DNA of 64,000 nt from an uncultured bacterium (GCA_905214425.1 CAJMLY010000006.1:32582-96581); one strand, 5' to 3'; shown: positions 32,972 to 42,149, numbered from the stretch's first letter. The notes: a model not told the origin generated them from the letters alone. Numbers and translations are program-made.

Positions 32972-33724
32972 ATGGTTGATAAAAAGCAGATTTCCAAGCT
33001 CTACTCAGCCGCAAAGCTATCCGAAACCGAGCAAAGCGTACTCGAATACCTACTCAACAATATCGACACCCTCGATGATATTGGCATAAAACCCGTCGCC
33101 ATGGCATGCTTTACCAGCATGACGACAGTCATCAGGCTTTCGAAAAAGCTCGGCTACCGTGGCTATCGCGAAATGATGTACGATCTCAAGCACCTTCAGC
33201 ATGTCTCCCGCGAAATGAATCAATCACTCAAAGACAGTAGCGTCCACTTCGTATGCCACACCGGAGATGTAGACGTATTCATCGCCGCCCTGCATCGCAA
33301 CAGAATGATCGGAGTAAACGGAGAGGGTTTCTCACGCATCGTTGCGCAGTACATGGCGACTAAGCTCGTTGGACTTGGCTTTTTGGCCGTCATACAGGAT
33401 TTCCTAGAAACCGATCAGTTTGTCGAATCCAACCGAAATACGCTCAGCTGCATGATGCTCATATCCAAATCGGGCCAGACAGAAGCCATCCTGGAAACCG
33501 CAAGGGCATGCCACGACGCGGGCATTACGACCCTCGCGTTTACCGGCAACGAAGACAGCGAGCTCGCCAAGACGGCAGACGCGATCTTTACGATACATGA
33601 CGATCACCCAATGGATCTTAAGAACGTTAAGCCTAACTGCTTTACCGGAAGTTGTATTCTCGCATTCGAAGAACTATTGAGTATCTGCCTTGACAATCTA
33701 AAACAAGAAGGCTTGGCCCCCTAA
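32972..33724 (+). CDS. RpiR-family transcriptional regulator (HTH and SIS domains)
   Basis: The 250-residue regulator has an N-terminal helix-turn-helix (about 15-75, with TSMTTVIRLSKKLGYRGYRE) and a C-terminal sugar-isomerase (SIS) domain with MLISKSGQTEAIL. SIS domains of this family bind phosphosugars, so it probably senses the substrate of the GH4 enzyme or a product. GGGAG lies 5 bases before the ATG. It diverges from the GH4 gene and converges with the PTS gene, the likely regulon. Confidence 0.9.
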   Translation: MVDKKQISKLYSAAKLSETEQSVLEYLLNNIDTLDDIGIKPVAMACFTSMTTVIRLSKKLGYRGYREMMYDLKHLQHVSREMNQSLKDSSVHFVCHTGDVDVFIAALHRNRMIGVNGEGFSRIVAQYMATKLVGLGFLAVIQDFLETDQFVESNRNTLSCMMLISKSGQTEAILETARACHDAGITTLAFTGNEDSELAKTADAIFTIHDDHPMDLKNVKPNCFTGSCILAFEELLSICLDNLKQEGLAP

Positions 33725-33786
33725 ATCATGCGATAGGAAGCCAAGCCCTGGAATTGCGCTATGCAATTGAAAGCCACTTGCGCGTT

Positions 33787-35451
33787 TTACTCGTCACCGA
33801 GAACTTCGTGCACCTCAGAAGCGACTTCGCCGACACGAGGACCGTAAATGACCTGGATTGCCTTGTCGCTCAGGCGGATAACGCCCATAGCTTCAAGATT
33901 CTTGGTGAACACCTCGTCGTCTGCAACCTTAGAACCATCCTTGACAATCACGCGAAGACGTGAGATGCAGTTGTCAAGATCATCAATGTTGTCGGCTCCA
34001 CCAAGCGCTTCGACAATGCCAACAGCAAGCGCGCTGTCCTTGGTCGCACGGCCCTGGACTGCCTTCTCGGGAGTGCTATCAGACTCGCCCTTTGCCTCAG
34101 CGGCCTTTGCCTCGAACTCAGCTCTGCTGTTGATCAACTCAATATCGTCACCATCGTCTCGACCGGGCGTCTTGATATCGAACTTAGTAATAAAGAACCG
34201 GAAGAGGAAGAAAGCTGCCAGGAAAAAGGCGGGGAGCAGAATAAGGTACGGAAGCAGATTAAGCTTCTCGGGGCGGAATAAGAATGGGATCAGGTCCTTG
34301 ATATTTCCCTGGTACACCGAAACGCCCATTGCCTCCGAGAGAACTTCACCCAGTCCGGAAAGCGGAGCGTAAACGCCAAAGTAGAGCCAGGGGGCGGCGA
34401 ACAGGAACGTAAAGAGAATAGGCTCCGTAACGCCAAAGAAAACAGTCGAAATCACTGTGGGGATTAAAAGACCAGCAACCTTCTTGCGGTTCTGGGGCTT
34501 GGCACAAGACCACATAGCAAGGGCGATGCCCGGGAACAACGCGTAATCGTTAATGCCATAGCCAGCCATGAAAGCCCTAACCAAGAGCTTGTCACTGCTG
34601 GGAGAAGCGAGCTGTGCAAGCTGAATGGCGCTATTGCCCACCACGCGCGTTCCATCGACGACCATGGAGCCGCCAAGCTCAGTCCAATACATGGGCGTCT
34701 CGAGCAGCGGATGCAAGCCAAACGGCACAAGGCTCTCGAGCACCCAGCGATAGACAAACGTACCGACCAGACCGGAGCCTTTCACGAACGTCGCAATACC
34801 CGAGAAGCATCCACCGATGACGGGCCAGACGAAGTACATGATGCCGCCCAGGATGCCACCGGCGACCAGCGATACAATGGGGACCGTTCGACTGCCCGCA
34901 AAAAACGCCAGCGCCGTTGGAAGCTTGGTCTTGTAAAAACGGCCGGTGATCCAGGCGACCAGGCAGCCCACGATAATGCCGCCAAAGACACCAGAGCTGT
35001 AGCCAAAAAAGCCGAGCGAGGTAGTGTAGAGTGCGGACTGCTCACTCGCCTGAATGGACGTAAGGCCGACCTTCTGAAGAGCTTCCACCGTTGTATTGTC
35101 GGCAGCCAAGCCAGCTGCTCCAAGCAGAATCTCAACCGTCTTGAGCATGGTGAGATAGCAGACAAGGGCAGAAAAGGCAGCCCAGCCCTTCTCTTTGCGA
35201 GACAAGGAGAAGGCGCAGCTGACGGCAAACAAAACACCGAGGTTTCCAATGATTACCTCGCCGAGACCCTTAAATACCGAGAAGAACGTAAAGAGCGGCG
35301 AAGCGGCATACCAGTCCCAATTAACGCCAAGGGACACAAGGGTCAGTTCGGTCGTAAAAACGCTACCGATACCCAAAAAGAGACCGGAAATGGCAATGAG
35401 CGTAATCGGAACGAGCATTGCCTTTCCGAACGATTGGAATTTTTCTTTCAT
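33787..35451 (-). CDS. PTS transporter subunit IICB, alpha-glucoside/maltose type
   Basis: Imports and phosphorylates a sugar at the membrane. The 554-residue protein has an EIIC domain (about 1-430, roughly ten membrane segments, with VPFGLHPLLETPMYWTELGG) and a C-terminal EIIB domain with the phospho-cysteine Cys495 in NCISRLRV. There is no EIIA domain. The order and motifs match the MalX/AglP/GlvC alpha-glucoside group. GAGGAGGGAATTG directly precedes the ATG. The EIIA-Glc protein encoded at 39743 is a likely phosphate donor. The product would be the substrate of the GH4 enzyme (inference). Confidence 0.9.
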   Translation of the reverse strand: MKEKFQSFGKAMLVPITLIAISGLFLGIGSVFTTELTLVSLGVNWDWYAASPLFTFFSVFKGLGEVIIGNLGVLFAVSCAFSLSRKEKGWAAFSALVCYLTMLKTVEILLGAAGLAADNTTVEALQKVGLTSIQASEQSALYTTSLGFFGYSSGVFGGIIVGCLVAWITGRFYKTKLPTALAFFAGSRTVPIVSLVAGGILGGIMYFVWPVIGGCFSGIATFVKGSGLVGTFVYRWVLESLVPFGLHPLLETPMYWTELGGSMVVDGTRVVGNSAIQLAQLASPSSDKLLVRAFMAGYGINDYALFPGIALAMWSCAKPQNRKKVAGLLIPTVISTVFFGVTEPILFTFLFAAPWLYFGVYAPLSGLGEVLSEAMGVSVYQGNIKDLIPFLFRPEKLNLLPYLILLPAFFLAAFFLFRFFITKFDIKTPGRDDGDDIELINSRAEFEAKAAEAKGESDSTPEKAVQGRATKDSALAVGIVEALGGADNIDDLDNCISRLRVIVKDGSKVADDEVFTKNLEAMGVIRLSDKAIQVIYGPRVGEVASEVHEVLGDE

Positions 35452-35765
35452 CAATTCCCTCCTCAATGAGCCTCTATAAACGACTATTGCAGCCCACGTC
35501 CCCACACAGGCGAAACGGAAGACATGTTCGGCAATAGACACAAAGTGATTGTAGAAAGGGGCACACAAAATGCGCATCGGCATCGCGTAATGCGGTTAAA
35601 TCGACCGACGATTGCAAGTATTTACGAATCCGTAAACGGCAGCAAATAGGCAGCGAACGGCAATCTGCAGCGTAGGACAGTCCCCGCAGTTCAACAATTG
35701 TCGGTATTTTTACTCATATTTATTGAATTCTTGCTCGCCCAAAAGTGCGGAGCATCAACGCGCCC
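35452..35765. promoter_or_regulatory. Upstream region of the PTS gene with a palindrome
   Basis: Non-coding. It holds a perfect palindrome TTTACGAATCCGTAAA at 35621-35636, about 170 bases before the PTS start, possibly an operator of the local RpiR regulator. No convincing promoter hexamers or terminator for feoB were found. Confidence 0.35.
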
Positions 35766-38126
35766 TTAAGCCAACCCCAGCAATATGCCCGCCGAATGCA
35801 CGACAAACGCCACGATCCAGGCGACCGTCACTTGAAACGCGAACACGGCAACGGCGTAGCGCGCGCCCAGCTCGCTCTTGACAGCGCCGATGGACGCCAC
35901 GCAAGGCGGGTACAGCAGCGTAAAGACCAAGAACACGTAGGCGGTAAACGGCGAAAACATGGTCGACAGTGCCGCGGGCGAGGTCGCGCCCAAAAGTACC
36001 GTGAGGGTCGAGATGACACTCTCCTTGGCGATAAGTCCGGTGACGAGCGCCGTGGATGCACGCCAGTCGCCAAACCCAAGCGGCGTCAGCACCGGCGCGA
36101 TGATGCTGCCGAGGCCCGCAAGCAGGCTTTGCGACTGGTCGGCGACCACGTTAAAGCGGATATCGAACGTCTGCAGGAACCAGATGACCACCGTAGCGGC
36201 AAAGATAATGGTAAAGGCCTTGGTGATGAAGTCCTTGGCCTTATCCCATGCCAGCATCACCGTCGTCTTGACGCTCGGCAGGCGGTAATTGGGAAGCTCC
36301 ATGATAAACGGAACCGGGTCGCCCTTAAATGCCGTGCGGTTGAGCACCAAAGCCGCGATGCAGCCGACCACGATACCGATCAGATAGAGCGAGACCATGG
36401 CGGGGACCGTCGCCTGCGGGAAGAATGCTCCGCACAGCAAGCCGTAAACCGGCAGCTTGGCCGAGCAACTCATAAACGGCGTGAGCATGACGGTCATCTT
36501 ACGGTCGTGCTCGGACGGCAGCGTGCGCGTCGACATGATGGCCGGCACGGTGCAGCCAAAACCGACGAGCATGGGCACAAAGCTTCGACCAGACAAACCA
36601 AAGCGGCGCAACACCTTATCCATGACAAAGGCGACGCGCGCCATGTAGCCCGAGTCCTCCAGAATGGAGAGGAACAAGAAGAGCACGACGATAATCGGCA
36701 GGAAGGTCAACACGCTGCCCACACCCGTAAGCACGCCGTCGACAGCCAGCGAGCGCACCACATCGTTGGTTCCGAACGCCTTGAGGCCCGCATCGGCCGA
36801 GGCGATGATGACCGCGATACCGTCCTCCATGAGTCCCTGCAACGCCGCGCCGATCACGCCAAACGTCAGCCAAAAGACGAGGCCCATGATCACCAGAAAC
36901 GCCGGAATGGCTGTGTAACGACCTGTCAGGATGCGGTCAATCTTGACGGAGCGCACGTGCTCGCGGCTCTCGTGCGGCTTGACGACGCAACGCCCGCACA
37001 CGTCGCCGATAAAGCTAAAACGCATATCGGCCAGCGCAGATAGGCGGTCGGTGCCGGCCTCGCCCTCCATCTGGGTGATGATGTGCTCGATAGCGTCGAG
37101 CTCGTTGCGATCCAGGTGAAGCGCCTCGGTTACCAGCTCATCGCCCTCGACCAGCTTGGTCGCCGCAAAGCGCACCGGGATGTGCGCCGTCACGGCATGG
37201 TCCTCGATCAGGTTAGCAATACCGTGGATGCAGCGATGCAGCGCACCGCCGTCCGGACCGTCGGGCGCGCAAAAGTCCAGGCGACCAGGGCGCTCGCGGA
37301 ACCGCGCCACGTGCAGGGCGTGGTCCACCAGCTCGCCGATGCCCTCGTTGCGGGCAGCGCTAATGGGGACAACGGGCACGCCCAACAGGCTCTCGAGCAA
37401 GTTGACGTCTACGGCGCCGCCGTTGGCGGTCACCTCGTCCATCATGTTGAGCGCGATGACCATAGGACGGTCAAGCTCCATGAGCTGCAGTGTCAGGTAC
37501 AGGTTGCGCTCGATGTTGGTGGCGTCAATGATGTCGATGATGGCGTCCGGACGCTCGTCGAGGATGAACTGACGGCTCACGACCTCCTCGCCTGTGTACG
37601 GCGACAGGGAGTAAATGCCGGGCAGGTCGGTAACGCTCGCCTCGGGATGGTTACGGATGGTGCCATCTTTGCGGTCGACCGTCACGCCGGGAAAGTTACC
37701 GACGTGCTGGTTGGAGCCCGTCAGCTGGTTGAATAACGTGGTCTTGCCGCAGTTTTGGTTTCCGGCGAGGGCAAAGTGCAGCGGCGCGCCCTCTGGCACG
37801 GCCGTCTTTGCCGCACGGGGCGAATACGTCCCCTCGCCCAGGGCCGGATGCTCCGTCGTGCCGATTGCGGCGTTAGCGCGCGGACCCGTATCGGTGTCGT
37901 GAATACCCACGAGCTCGATGCGAGCGGCATCGTCCTTACGCAGTGTCAACTCGTAGCCACGCAGGCGGATCTCGAGCGGGTCACCCATGGGGGCGTACTT
38001 CATCATGGTGACTTCGGTGCCCGGCGTTAGACCCATGTCCAAAATATGCTGTCGGAGTGCCTGATCGTCCGATGCCACCGATGCGACAACGGCGTCCTTT
38101 CCAATCTCGAGTGTATCGAGCTTCAC
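35766..38126 (-). CDS. feoB: Ferrous iron transporter, FeoA-FeoB fusion
   Basis: Imports Fe(II) across the membrane. The 786-residue protein begins with a FeoA/SH3-like domain (1-75, with DMGLTPGTEVTMMKYAPMGDP), then a linker, then the FeoB G domain with GNQNCGKTT (122-130), DLPGIYSLSPY and NMMD, followed by the GDI region and a polytopic domain with two Gate motifs (VGFGCTVPAIMSTR and YPPCVASIGAV). FeoA and FeoB are usually separate genes; fusions are known in some lineages. The frame opens upstream, but GGGGGAGG is 9 bases before the GTG at 38126, which gives the normal FeoA start. Direct repeats upstream suggest iron-dependent control. Confidence 0.93.
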   Translation of the reverse strand: MKLDTLEIGKDAVVASVASDDQALRQHILDMGLTPGTEVTMMKYAPMGDPLEIRLRGYELTLRKDDAARIELVGIHDTDTGPRANAAIGTTEHPALGEGTYSPRAAKTAVPEGAPLHFALAGNQNCGKTTLFNQLTGSNQHVGNFPGVTVDRKDGTIRNHPEASVTDLPGIYSLSPYTGEEVVSRQFILDERPDAIIDIIDATNIERNLYLTLQLMELDRPMVIALNMMDEVTANGGAVDVNLLESLLGVPVVPISAARNEGIGELVDHALHVARFRERPGRLDFCAPDGPDGGALHRCIHGIANLIEDHAVTAHIPVRFAATKLVEGDELVTEALHLDRNELDAIEHIITQMEGEAGTDRLSALADMRFSFIGDVCGRCVVKPHESREHVRSVKIDRILTGRYTAIPAFLVIMGLVFWLTFGVIGAALQGLMEDGIAVIIASADAGLKAFGTNDVVRSLAVDGVLTGVGSVLTFLPIIVVLFLFLSILEDSGYMARVAFVMDKVLRRFGLSGRSFVPMLVGFGCTVPAIMSTRTLPSEHDRKMTVMLTPFMSCSAKLPVYGLLCGAFFPQATVPAMVSLYLIGIVVGCIAALVLNRTAFKGDPVPFIMELPNYRLPSVKTTVMLAWDKAKDFITKAFTIIFAATVVIWFLQTFDIRFNVVADQSQSLLAGLGSIIAPVLTPLGFGDWRASTALVTGLIAKESVISTLTVLLGATSPAALSTMFSPFTAYVFLVFTLLYPPCVASIGAVKSELGARYAVAVFAFQVTVAWIVAFVVHSAGILLGLA

Positions 38127-38177
38127 GTCCGTGTTCCTCCCCCGGCGCCCACAGGGCGTTGTATTTTTGTTCACCAA

Positions 38178-38211
38178 GGCTAACCGTTTGCCATGGCTAA
38201 CCAATTTTAAC
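38178..38211 (-). promoter_or_regulatory. Candidate iron-regulator boxes before feoB
   Basis: GGTTAGCC (minus strand) occurs twice, at 38178-38185 and 38195-38202, with a decayed third repeat near 38204-38212. GGTTAGCC is the conserved half of the DtxR/IdeR consensus. The spacing of 17 bases and the position 50-85 bases before feoB fit an iron-dependent repressor site (inference). Confidence 0.45.
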
Positions 38212-38289
38212 CATGCATGATAGCGCGAACATGCAACGATGTTCAATCAGCAAATTGGCGCAATGGGGACAGGCAGGAGAGTTCAGGGC

Positions 38290-38487
38290 CATAGTTTCCC
38301 GATGAGGCCTCTCGGGGAAACTACATCCCAGAATTCCGGCTCGAAACGGGATATGGTTTCCCAAACAGGCCTCTTACGGAAAATGCATCCCGGAATCCCC
38401 GCTCGAAACGGGACGCGCTTTCCCAGTCGAGGCCCTATGGGAAACTGCGTCCCACCTTGAAAGGCAAAACTGGGGCGCAGTTTCCGG
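38290..38487. repeat. Tandem palindrome array, family A, copy 2
   Basis: A half unit (38290-38300) is followed by three hairpin units (38315-38362, 38378-38424, 38438-38487) of the GGGAAACTRCRTCCC type, as at 22164. Spacers between arms read like CCCAGAATTCCGGCTCGAAA; those between units like GAGGCCTCT. The DNA before it includes GGGGACAGG (38264-38276), perhaps a decayed copy of the GGGACAG family. Confidence 0.85.
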
Positions 38488-38505
38488 GCGGGGCATCAAA
38501 AACGA

Positions 38506-38570
38506 AGTTGCGGTGGAATAGTTCCTGGATGGGCTGGTTGATGCCCCAGATAGGAACTATTTCACCGCAA
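38506..38570. repeat. Palindromic repeat, family B, copy 2
   Basis: The same arm as at 29052 (TTGCGGTGGAATAGTTCCTG), with a near-complement 22 bases later that has one internal change. The loop differs from copy 1. It adjoins the family A array and ends 30 bases before the esterase stop. Confidence 0.85.
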
Positions 38571-38599
38571 GTTATTGAAGGGCTTGGATGCCGGGACTC

Positions 38600-39499
38600 T
38601 TACAGATGGCGCTCCAGGAAGCGGAAGGCTAGGCGGATCCAGGGACGGACCGCCACCTGCTTGTCCTCGTTGTCGACCGCGGTGTTGGCGTTGCCGAGCG
38701 AAAGGCCGTGACCACCCTGGTCGAAGACGTGCATCTCGCATGCAACGCCCTCCTCGGCCATGCGCTGCGCAAACGGGTAGACCTGCGCGATCGGCGCCGT
38801 CTTGTCGTCGGACACGCCCCACACAAAGGTCGGTGGCATCTGACGCGAAACATGCGTGGTGGGGCAGATGTCGGCCAGATGCTCGTCAGTTGCCTCGCCG
38901 CCCGTCACCATCGACAGGTAGTCGTTGAGCAAATCGCGCCCCGTCTTGCCGCCCGTCTTGGGCACACGCAAGTCAATGCGCGGATCGCGCGTCTGCATGT
39001 CGCGCACATAGGCAAAGTCGAGCAATGGATAGCCCAGCACCACGGCATCGGGACGAATGTCGTCCGGACGCGCCCCGGCAAGTGCCGCAAAGGGGCCGGT
39101 CTTCCACTGTGTTGCCAGCGAGGCGCAAATCATGCCGCCAGCAGAAAAGCCCACGACGCACACGCGCTTAGGATCGACATGCCACTCGTCGGCGTTGGCG
39201 CGCACCGTGGCGACCATCTTGGCAAGATCCGCCTGGGGGTACGGAAAGCTCACGTCACCCGTAGAACTCGTGACATAGTTGAGCACAAAGGCCTGGTAAC
39301 CGTGATCCAAAAATGCAAACGCCACAGGATCCTGCTCATGCGGAGCGATATGCGTAAACGCACCTCCGCCACAGATAATCACCGCGGGGCGGCGGCCATT
39401 CGGTTTATCGGGCAACGGCTCGGCACCCAAATACGTAAACGTCGCCGGATAATCCTCGGTCGGCTCCTCGCCCCACAGCGCATGGTTCTCGACAATCAT
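38600..39499 (-). CDS. Alpha/beta hydrolase (esterase/acetylxylan-esterase-like)
   Basis: The 299-residue cytoplasmic hydrolase has an oxyanion-type loop VIICGGGAFTH, the nucleophile elbow with Ser119 in VGFSAGGM, an Asp region in WGVSDDKTAPI and the His in DQGGHGLSLG. The layout matches small carbohydrate esterases of the BD-FAE/Axe type; the substrate is unknown. AGGGAG is 5 bases before the ATG at 39499; the frame is open upstream without a family match. It diverges from the EIIA-Glc gene. Confidence 0.82.
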   Translation of the reverse strand: MIVENHALWGEEPTEDYPATFTYLGAEPLPDKPNGRRPAVIICGGGAFTHIAPHEQDPVAFAFLDHGYQAFVLNYVTSSTGDVSFPYPQADLAKMVATVRANADEWHVDPKRVCVVGFSAGGMICASLATQWKTGPFAALAGARPDDIRPDAVVLGYPLLDFAYVRDMQTRDPRIDLRVPKTGGKTGRDLLNDYLSMVTGGEATDEHLADICPTTHVSRQMPPTFVWGVSDDKTAPIAQVYPFAQRMAEEGVACEMHVFDQGGHGLSLGNANTAVDNEDKQVAVRPWIRLAFRFLERHL

Positions 39500-39685
39500 A
39501 TGTGCTCCCTTCGCGCAAATTATGCGCCCTTGTTTTTCTCCTTCAAGCGTACCCCACTTGAACCCGTGGCGCAGAAACACTCCGGCAATAAGTTTCCCTT
39601 CAACTGATATATCACATAATCCCAGTTCAGAGGTATCGTTGAGCAGCGTAGAATAGGGGCGTTGACCAAGCCGCGAAACACATGT

Positions 39686-39695
39686 GAAACGTTTC
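39686..39695. promoter_or_regulatory. LacI-type palindrome before crr
   Basis: GAAACGTTTC is a perfect 10-base palindrome inside TGTGAAACGTTTCCGG, like sites of LacI/CcpA-family regulators. It lies 47 bases before the crr start, in the region shared with the divergent esterase gene. TTGACC at 39662-39667 may be a -35 box. Confidence 0.4.
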
Positions 39696-39742
39696 CGGCA
39701 AACCAAACGCGCGATATGCGCCTATTTAAGTTGGAGGCAACT

Positions 39743-40306
39743 ATGGGTCTGCTCGATTCGCTTAAGTCCACCTTCACCTCGACCGGCGAGGCGTCCGTTC
39801 CGCCCGCAGCAAGCTTCGCTACCCGCGAAGGCGTCATCTATGCCCCCGTCAACGGCGTGCTCATCAACCTGGACGAGGTTCCCGACGAGACGATCGCCTC
39901 GGGCATGCTTGGCCAGGGCTATGGCATCGAGCCCATTACCGGCACCATCTATGCGCCCGCCAACGGCCGCATCGGCGCCACCACTGTCACCAACCACTCC
40001 ATTGGCATGATCACCGAGGACGGTCTTCGCGTGTTCATCCATGTTGGCCTGGGCACCGTGGAAATGAACGGCAAGGGTTTTGCCCGCTTTGTCGAGATGG
40101 GCGATGTGGTCAAGGCAGGCCAGCCGCTCATCAGCTTCGACCGCGAGGCCATTAAGGCCGCTGGTCACGAGGACATCGTGACCGTCATTGTCTCCGAGCT
40201 CGATCGTCTTAAGAGCATCGACCATGTCGGCGAGTCTGGAACGCTTATCGGCGGCAACCCGCTCGTCAAGCTTGGCGACCCGCTGCTGGTTGCCAAGACC
40301 AAGTAG
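39743..40306 (+). CDS. crr: PTS glucose-type EIIA protein
   Basis: The 187-residue soluble phosphocarrier receives phosphate from HPr and passes it to an EIIB domain. His100 in VFIHVGLGTVEM is the phosphorylated residue and His85 in NHSIGMI its partner. A ~25-residue N-terminal extension precedes the beta-sandwich domain. GGAGG is 5 bases before the ATG at 39743. As a stand-alone EIIA it can serve EIICB proteins without their own EIIA, such as the one at 33787. A strong terminator follows. Confidence 0.92.
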   Translation: MGLLDSLKSTFTSTGEASVPPAASFATREGVIYAPVNGVLINLDEVPDETIASGMLGQGYGIEPITGTIYAPANGRIGATTVTNHSIGMITEDGLRVFIHVGLGTVEMNGKGFARFVEMGDVVKAGQPLISFDREAIKAAGHEDIVTVIVSELDRLKSIDHVGESGTLIGGNPLVKLGDPLLVAKTK

Positions 40307-40338
40307 CCAGGCCCCACGCCACACAGCCAAAAGGCACC

Positions 40339-40382
40339 ACGCCAAGCGCCCGCGACCATTTGGCCGCGGGCGCTTGGCGTTT
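40339..40382 (+). terminator. Terminator after crr
   Basis: ACGCCAAGCGCCCGCG pairs with CGCGGGCGCTTGGCGT across a 10-base loop, followed by TT. Only a short T-run, but a very stable stem. Confidence 0.8.
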
Positions 40383-40487
40383 GAAAAACCATCCCGCCAA
40401 TGCCTTATCTGTATAGCCCAAATGAGCCGAGCTGCTAGAATATCGAACTGTATGGATAACTATCATTCAACCGTTATGGGAGGATAC

Positions 40488-41891
40488 GTGAACCGCACCA
40501 AAATCGCGCAGCTCTATGCCGATGCCGAGTCGCTCGGCGGCCAGACCGTCACCGTCGCCGGCTGGGTCAAGTCCGTCCGCGACATGAAGAACTTTGGCTT
40601 TGTTACGCTCAACGACGGCAGCTGCTTCCGCGACCTGCAGGTCGTCATGAACCGCGAGGCACTCGACAACTACGACGAGATCGCCCATCAAAACGTCTCG
40701 GCCGCACTCATTTGCACCGGCACCGTCAAGCTGACCCCCGATGCGCCCCAGCCGTTCGAGCTTTCTGCCACCTCCATCGAGGTCGAGGGCACGAGCGCCC
40801 CGGATTACCCGCTGCAGAAGAAGCGCGCAACCGTCGAGTTCCTGCGCACCCAGCAGCACCTGCGTCCGCGCACCAACCTGTTCCGCGCCGTGTTCCGCAT
40901 CCGCTCTGTCGCGGCTGCCGCCATCCACCGCTTCTTCCAGGAGCAGGGCTTTGTCTACGTCAACACCCCCATCATCACCACGAGTGACTGCGAGGGCGCC
41001 GGCGAGATGTTCCGCGTGACCACGCTCGACCCCAAAAATCCGCCCCTCACCGAGTCCGGCGAGGTCGACTGGAGCCAGGACTTCTTTGGCAAGCATGCGA
41101 GCCTCACCGTGTCCGGCCAGCTCAATGCCGAGAACTTTGCCATGGCCTTTGGCGACGTGTACACCTTTGGCCCCACCTTCCGTGCCGAGAACTCCAACAC
41201 CACGCGCCACGCCGCCGAGTTTTGGATGATCGAGCCCGAGATGGCCTTCGCCGACCTTAACGACTACATGGATAACGCCGAGGCCATGCTCAAGTACGTC
41301 CTCAAGGACGTTATGGCAACCTGCCCCGACGAGCTCAATATGCTCAACAAGTTTGTGGACAAGGGTCTGCTCGAGCGCCTGGACCATGTCGCCAACTCCG
41401 ACTTCGCCCGCGTCACCTATACCGAGGCCGTCGAAATCCTGGAGCAGGCAGTCGCTGCTGGCCACCAGTTTGATTACCCCGTCAGCTGGGGCATCGACCT
41501 GCAGACCGAGCACGAGCGCTTCCTGACCGAGGAGCACTTTAAGCGACCGACTTTTGTGACCGACTACCCGGCCGAGATCAAGGCGTTCTACATGCGCATG
41601 AACGAGGACGGCAAGACCGTCGCCGCCGCCGACTGCCTGGTTCCCGGTATCGGCGAGATTATCGGCGGCTCCCAGCGCGAGGAGCGCCTGGATCTGCTCG
41701 AGGCCCGCATCAAGGACCTGGGCATGAATCCCGAGCAGTACAAGTACTACCTTGACCTGCGCCGCTACGGTTCCTGCAAGCACGCCGGCTACGGTCTGGG
41801 CTTCGAGCGCTTGGTCATGTATCTGACCGGCGTGGGCAACATCCGCGACGTCCTGCCGCACCCGCGCACCGTGGGCAACGCCGACTTCTAA
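40488..41891 (+). CDS. asnS: Asparaginyl-tRNA synthetase
   Basis: Charges tRNA-Asn with asparagine. The 467-residue class IIb synthetase has an N-terminal OB-fold anticodon-binding domain (VTVAGWVKSVRDMKNFGFV), motif 2 (FRAENSNTTRHAAEFWMIEPE spans it; only the first part is needed) and motif 3 (GLGFERLVMYLTG). The start is GTG at 40488, 4-5 bases after GGGAGG; several in-frame ATGs upstream give no family match. The length equals the usual ~466. It has terminators on both sides and is a single gene. Confidence 0.96.
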   Translation: MNRTKIAQLYADAESLGGQTVTVAGWVKSVRDMKNFGFVTLNDGSCFRDLQVVMNREALDNYDEIAHQNVSAALICTGTVKLTPDAPQPFELSATSIEVEGTSAPDYPLQKKRATVEFLRTQQHLRPRTNLFRAVFRIRSVAAAAIHRFFQEQGFVYVNTPIITTSDCEGAGEMFRVTTLDPKNPPLTESGEVDWSQDFFGKHASLTVSGQLNAENFAMAFGDVYTFGPTFRAENSNTTRHAAEFWMIEPEMAFADLNDYMDNAEAMLKYVLKDVMATCPDELNMLNKFVDKGLLERLDHVANSDFARVTYTEAVEILEQAVAAGHQFDYPVSWGIDLQTEHERFLTEEHFKRPTFVTDYPAEIKAFYMRMNEDGKTVAAADCLVPGIGEIIGGSQREERLDLLEARIKDLGMNPEQYKYYLDLRRYGSCKHAGYGLGFERLVMYLTGVGNIRDVLPHPRTVGNADF

Positions 41892-41937
41892 TCGTCGGAC
41901 GCCAGCTCGCGTCGCCACACGCCAACGCTCATCGCAT

Positions 41938-41973
41938 AAGCGTCTCTCGACATCGGTCGAGAGACGCTTTTTT
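41938..41973 (+). terminator. Terminator after asnS
   Basis: AGCGTCTCTCGAC pairs with GTCGAGAGACGCT across ATCG and is followed by T6, about 47 bases after the asnS stop. Confidence 0.92.
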
Positions 41974-42094
41974 CAACAGCATCCGTCAAGCTTTTGGCAA
42001 GTTTTTGGTCAGTTGAGCAGGGCTGTTGAAAACTCGACCCGCCGTTTGCCGACGACTACCGACCGCCCAGAGCGCCCTGCGCCCCTGGGAAAGC

Positions 42095-42145
42095 CCCACG
42101 TCCTAGGCTCCATACCGTCGCCACCCAAAACGGAAAGGACGTGGG
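42095..42145 (+). promoter_or_regulatory. Hairpin that could mask the WYL gene's ribosome site
   Basis: CCCACGTCCT (42095-42104) and AGGACGTGGG (42136-42145) form a perfect 10-base inverted repeat with a 31-base loop. The right arm covers AAAGGA, the only ribosome site before the ATG at 42150. If it forms in mRNA, translation would be limited; it could also be a protein-binding site. Confidence 0.5.
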
Positions 42146-42149
42146 CACG

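Noticed and set aside
40188..40487. A longer N-terminus for asnS starting within crr
   Set aside because: It would overlap crr and its terminator; the GTG at 40488 has the ribosome site and gives the standard protein length.
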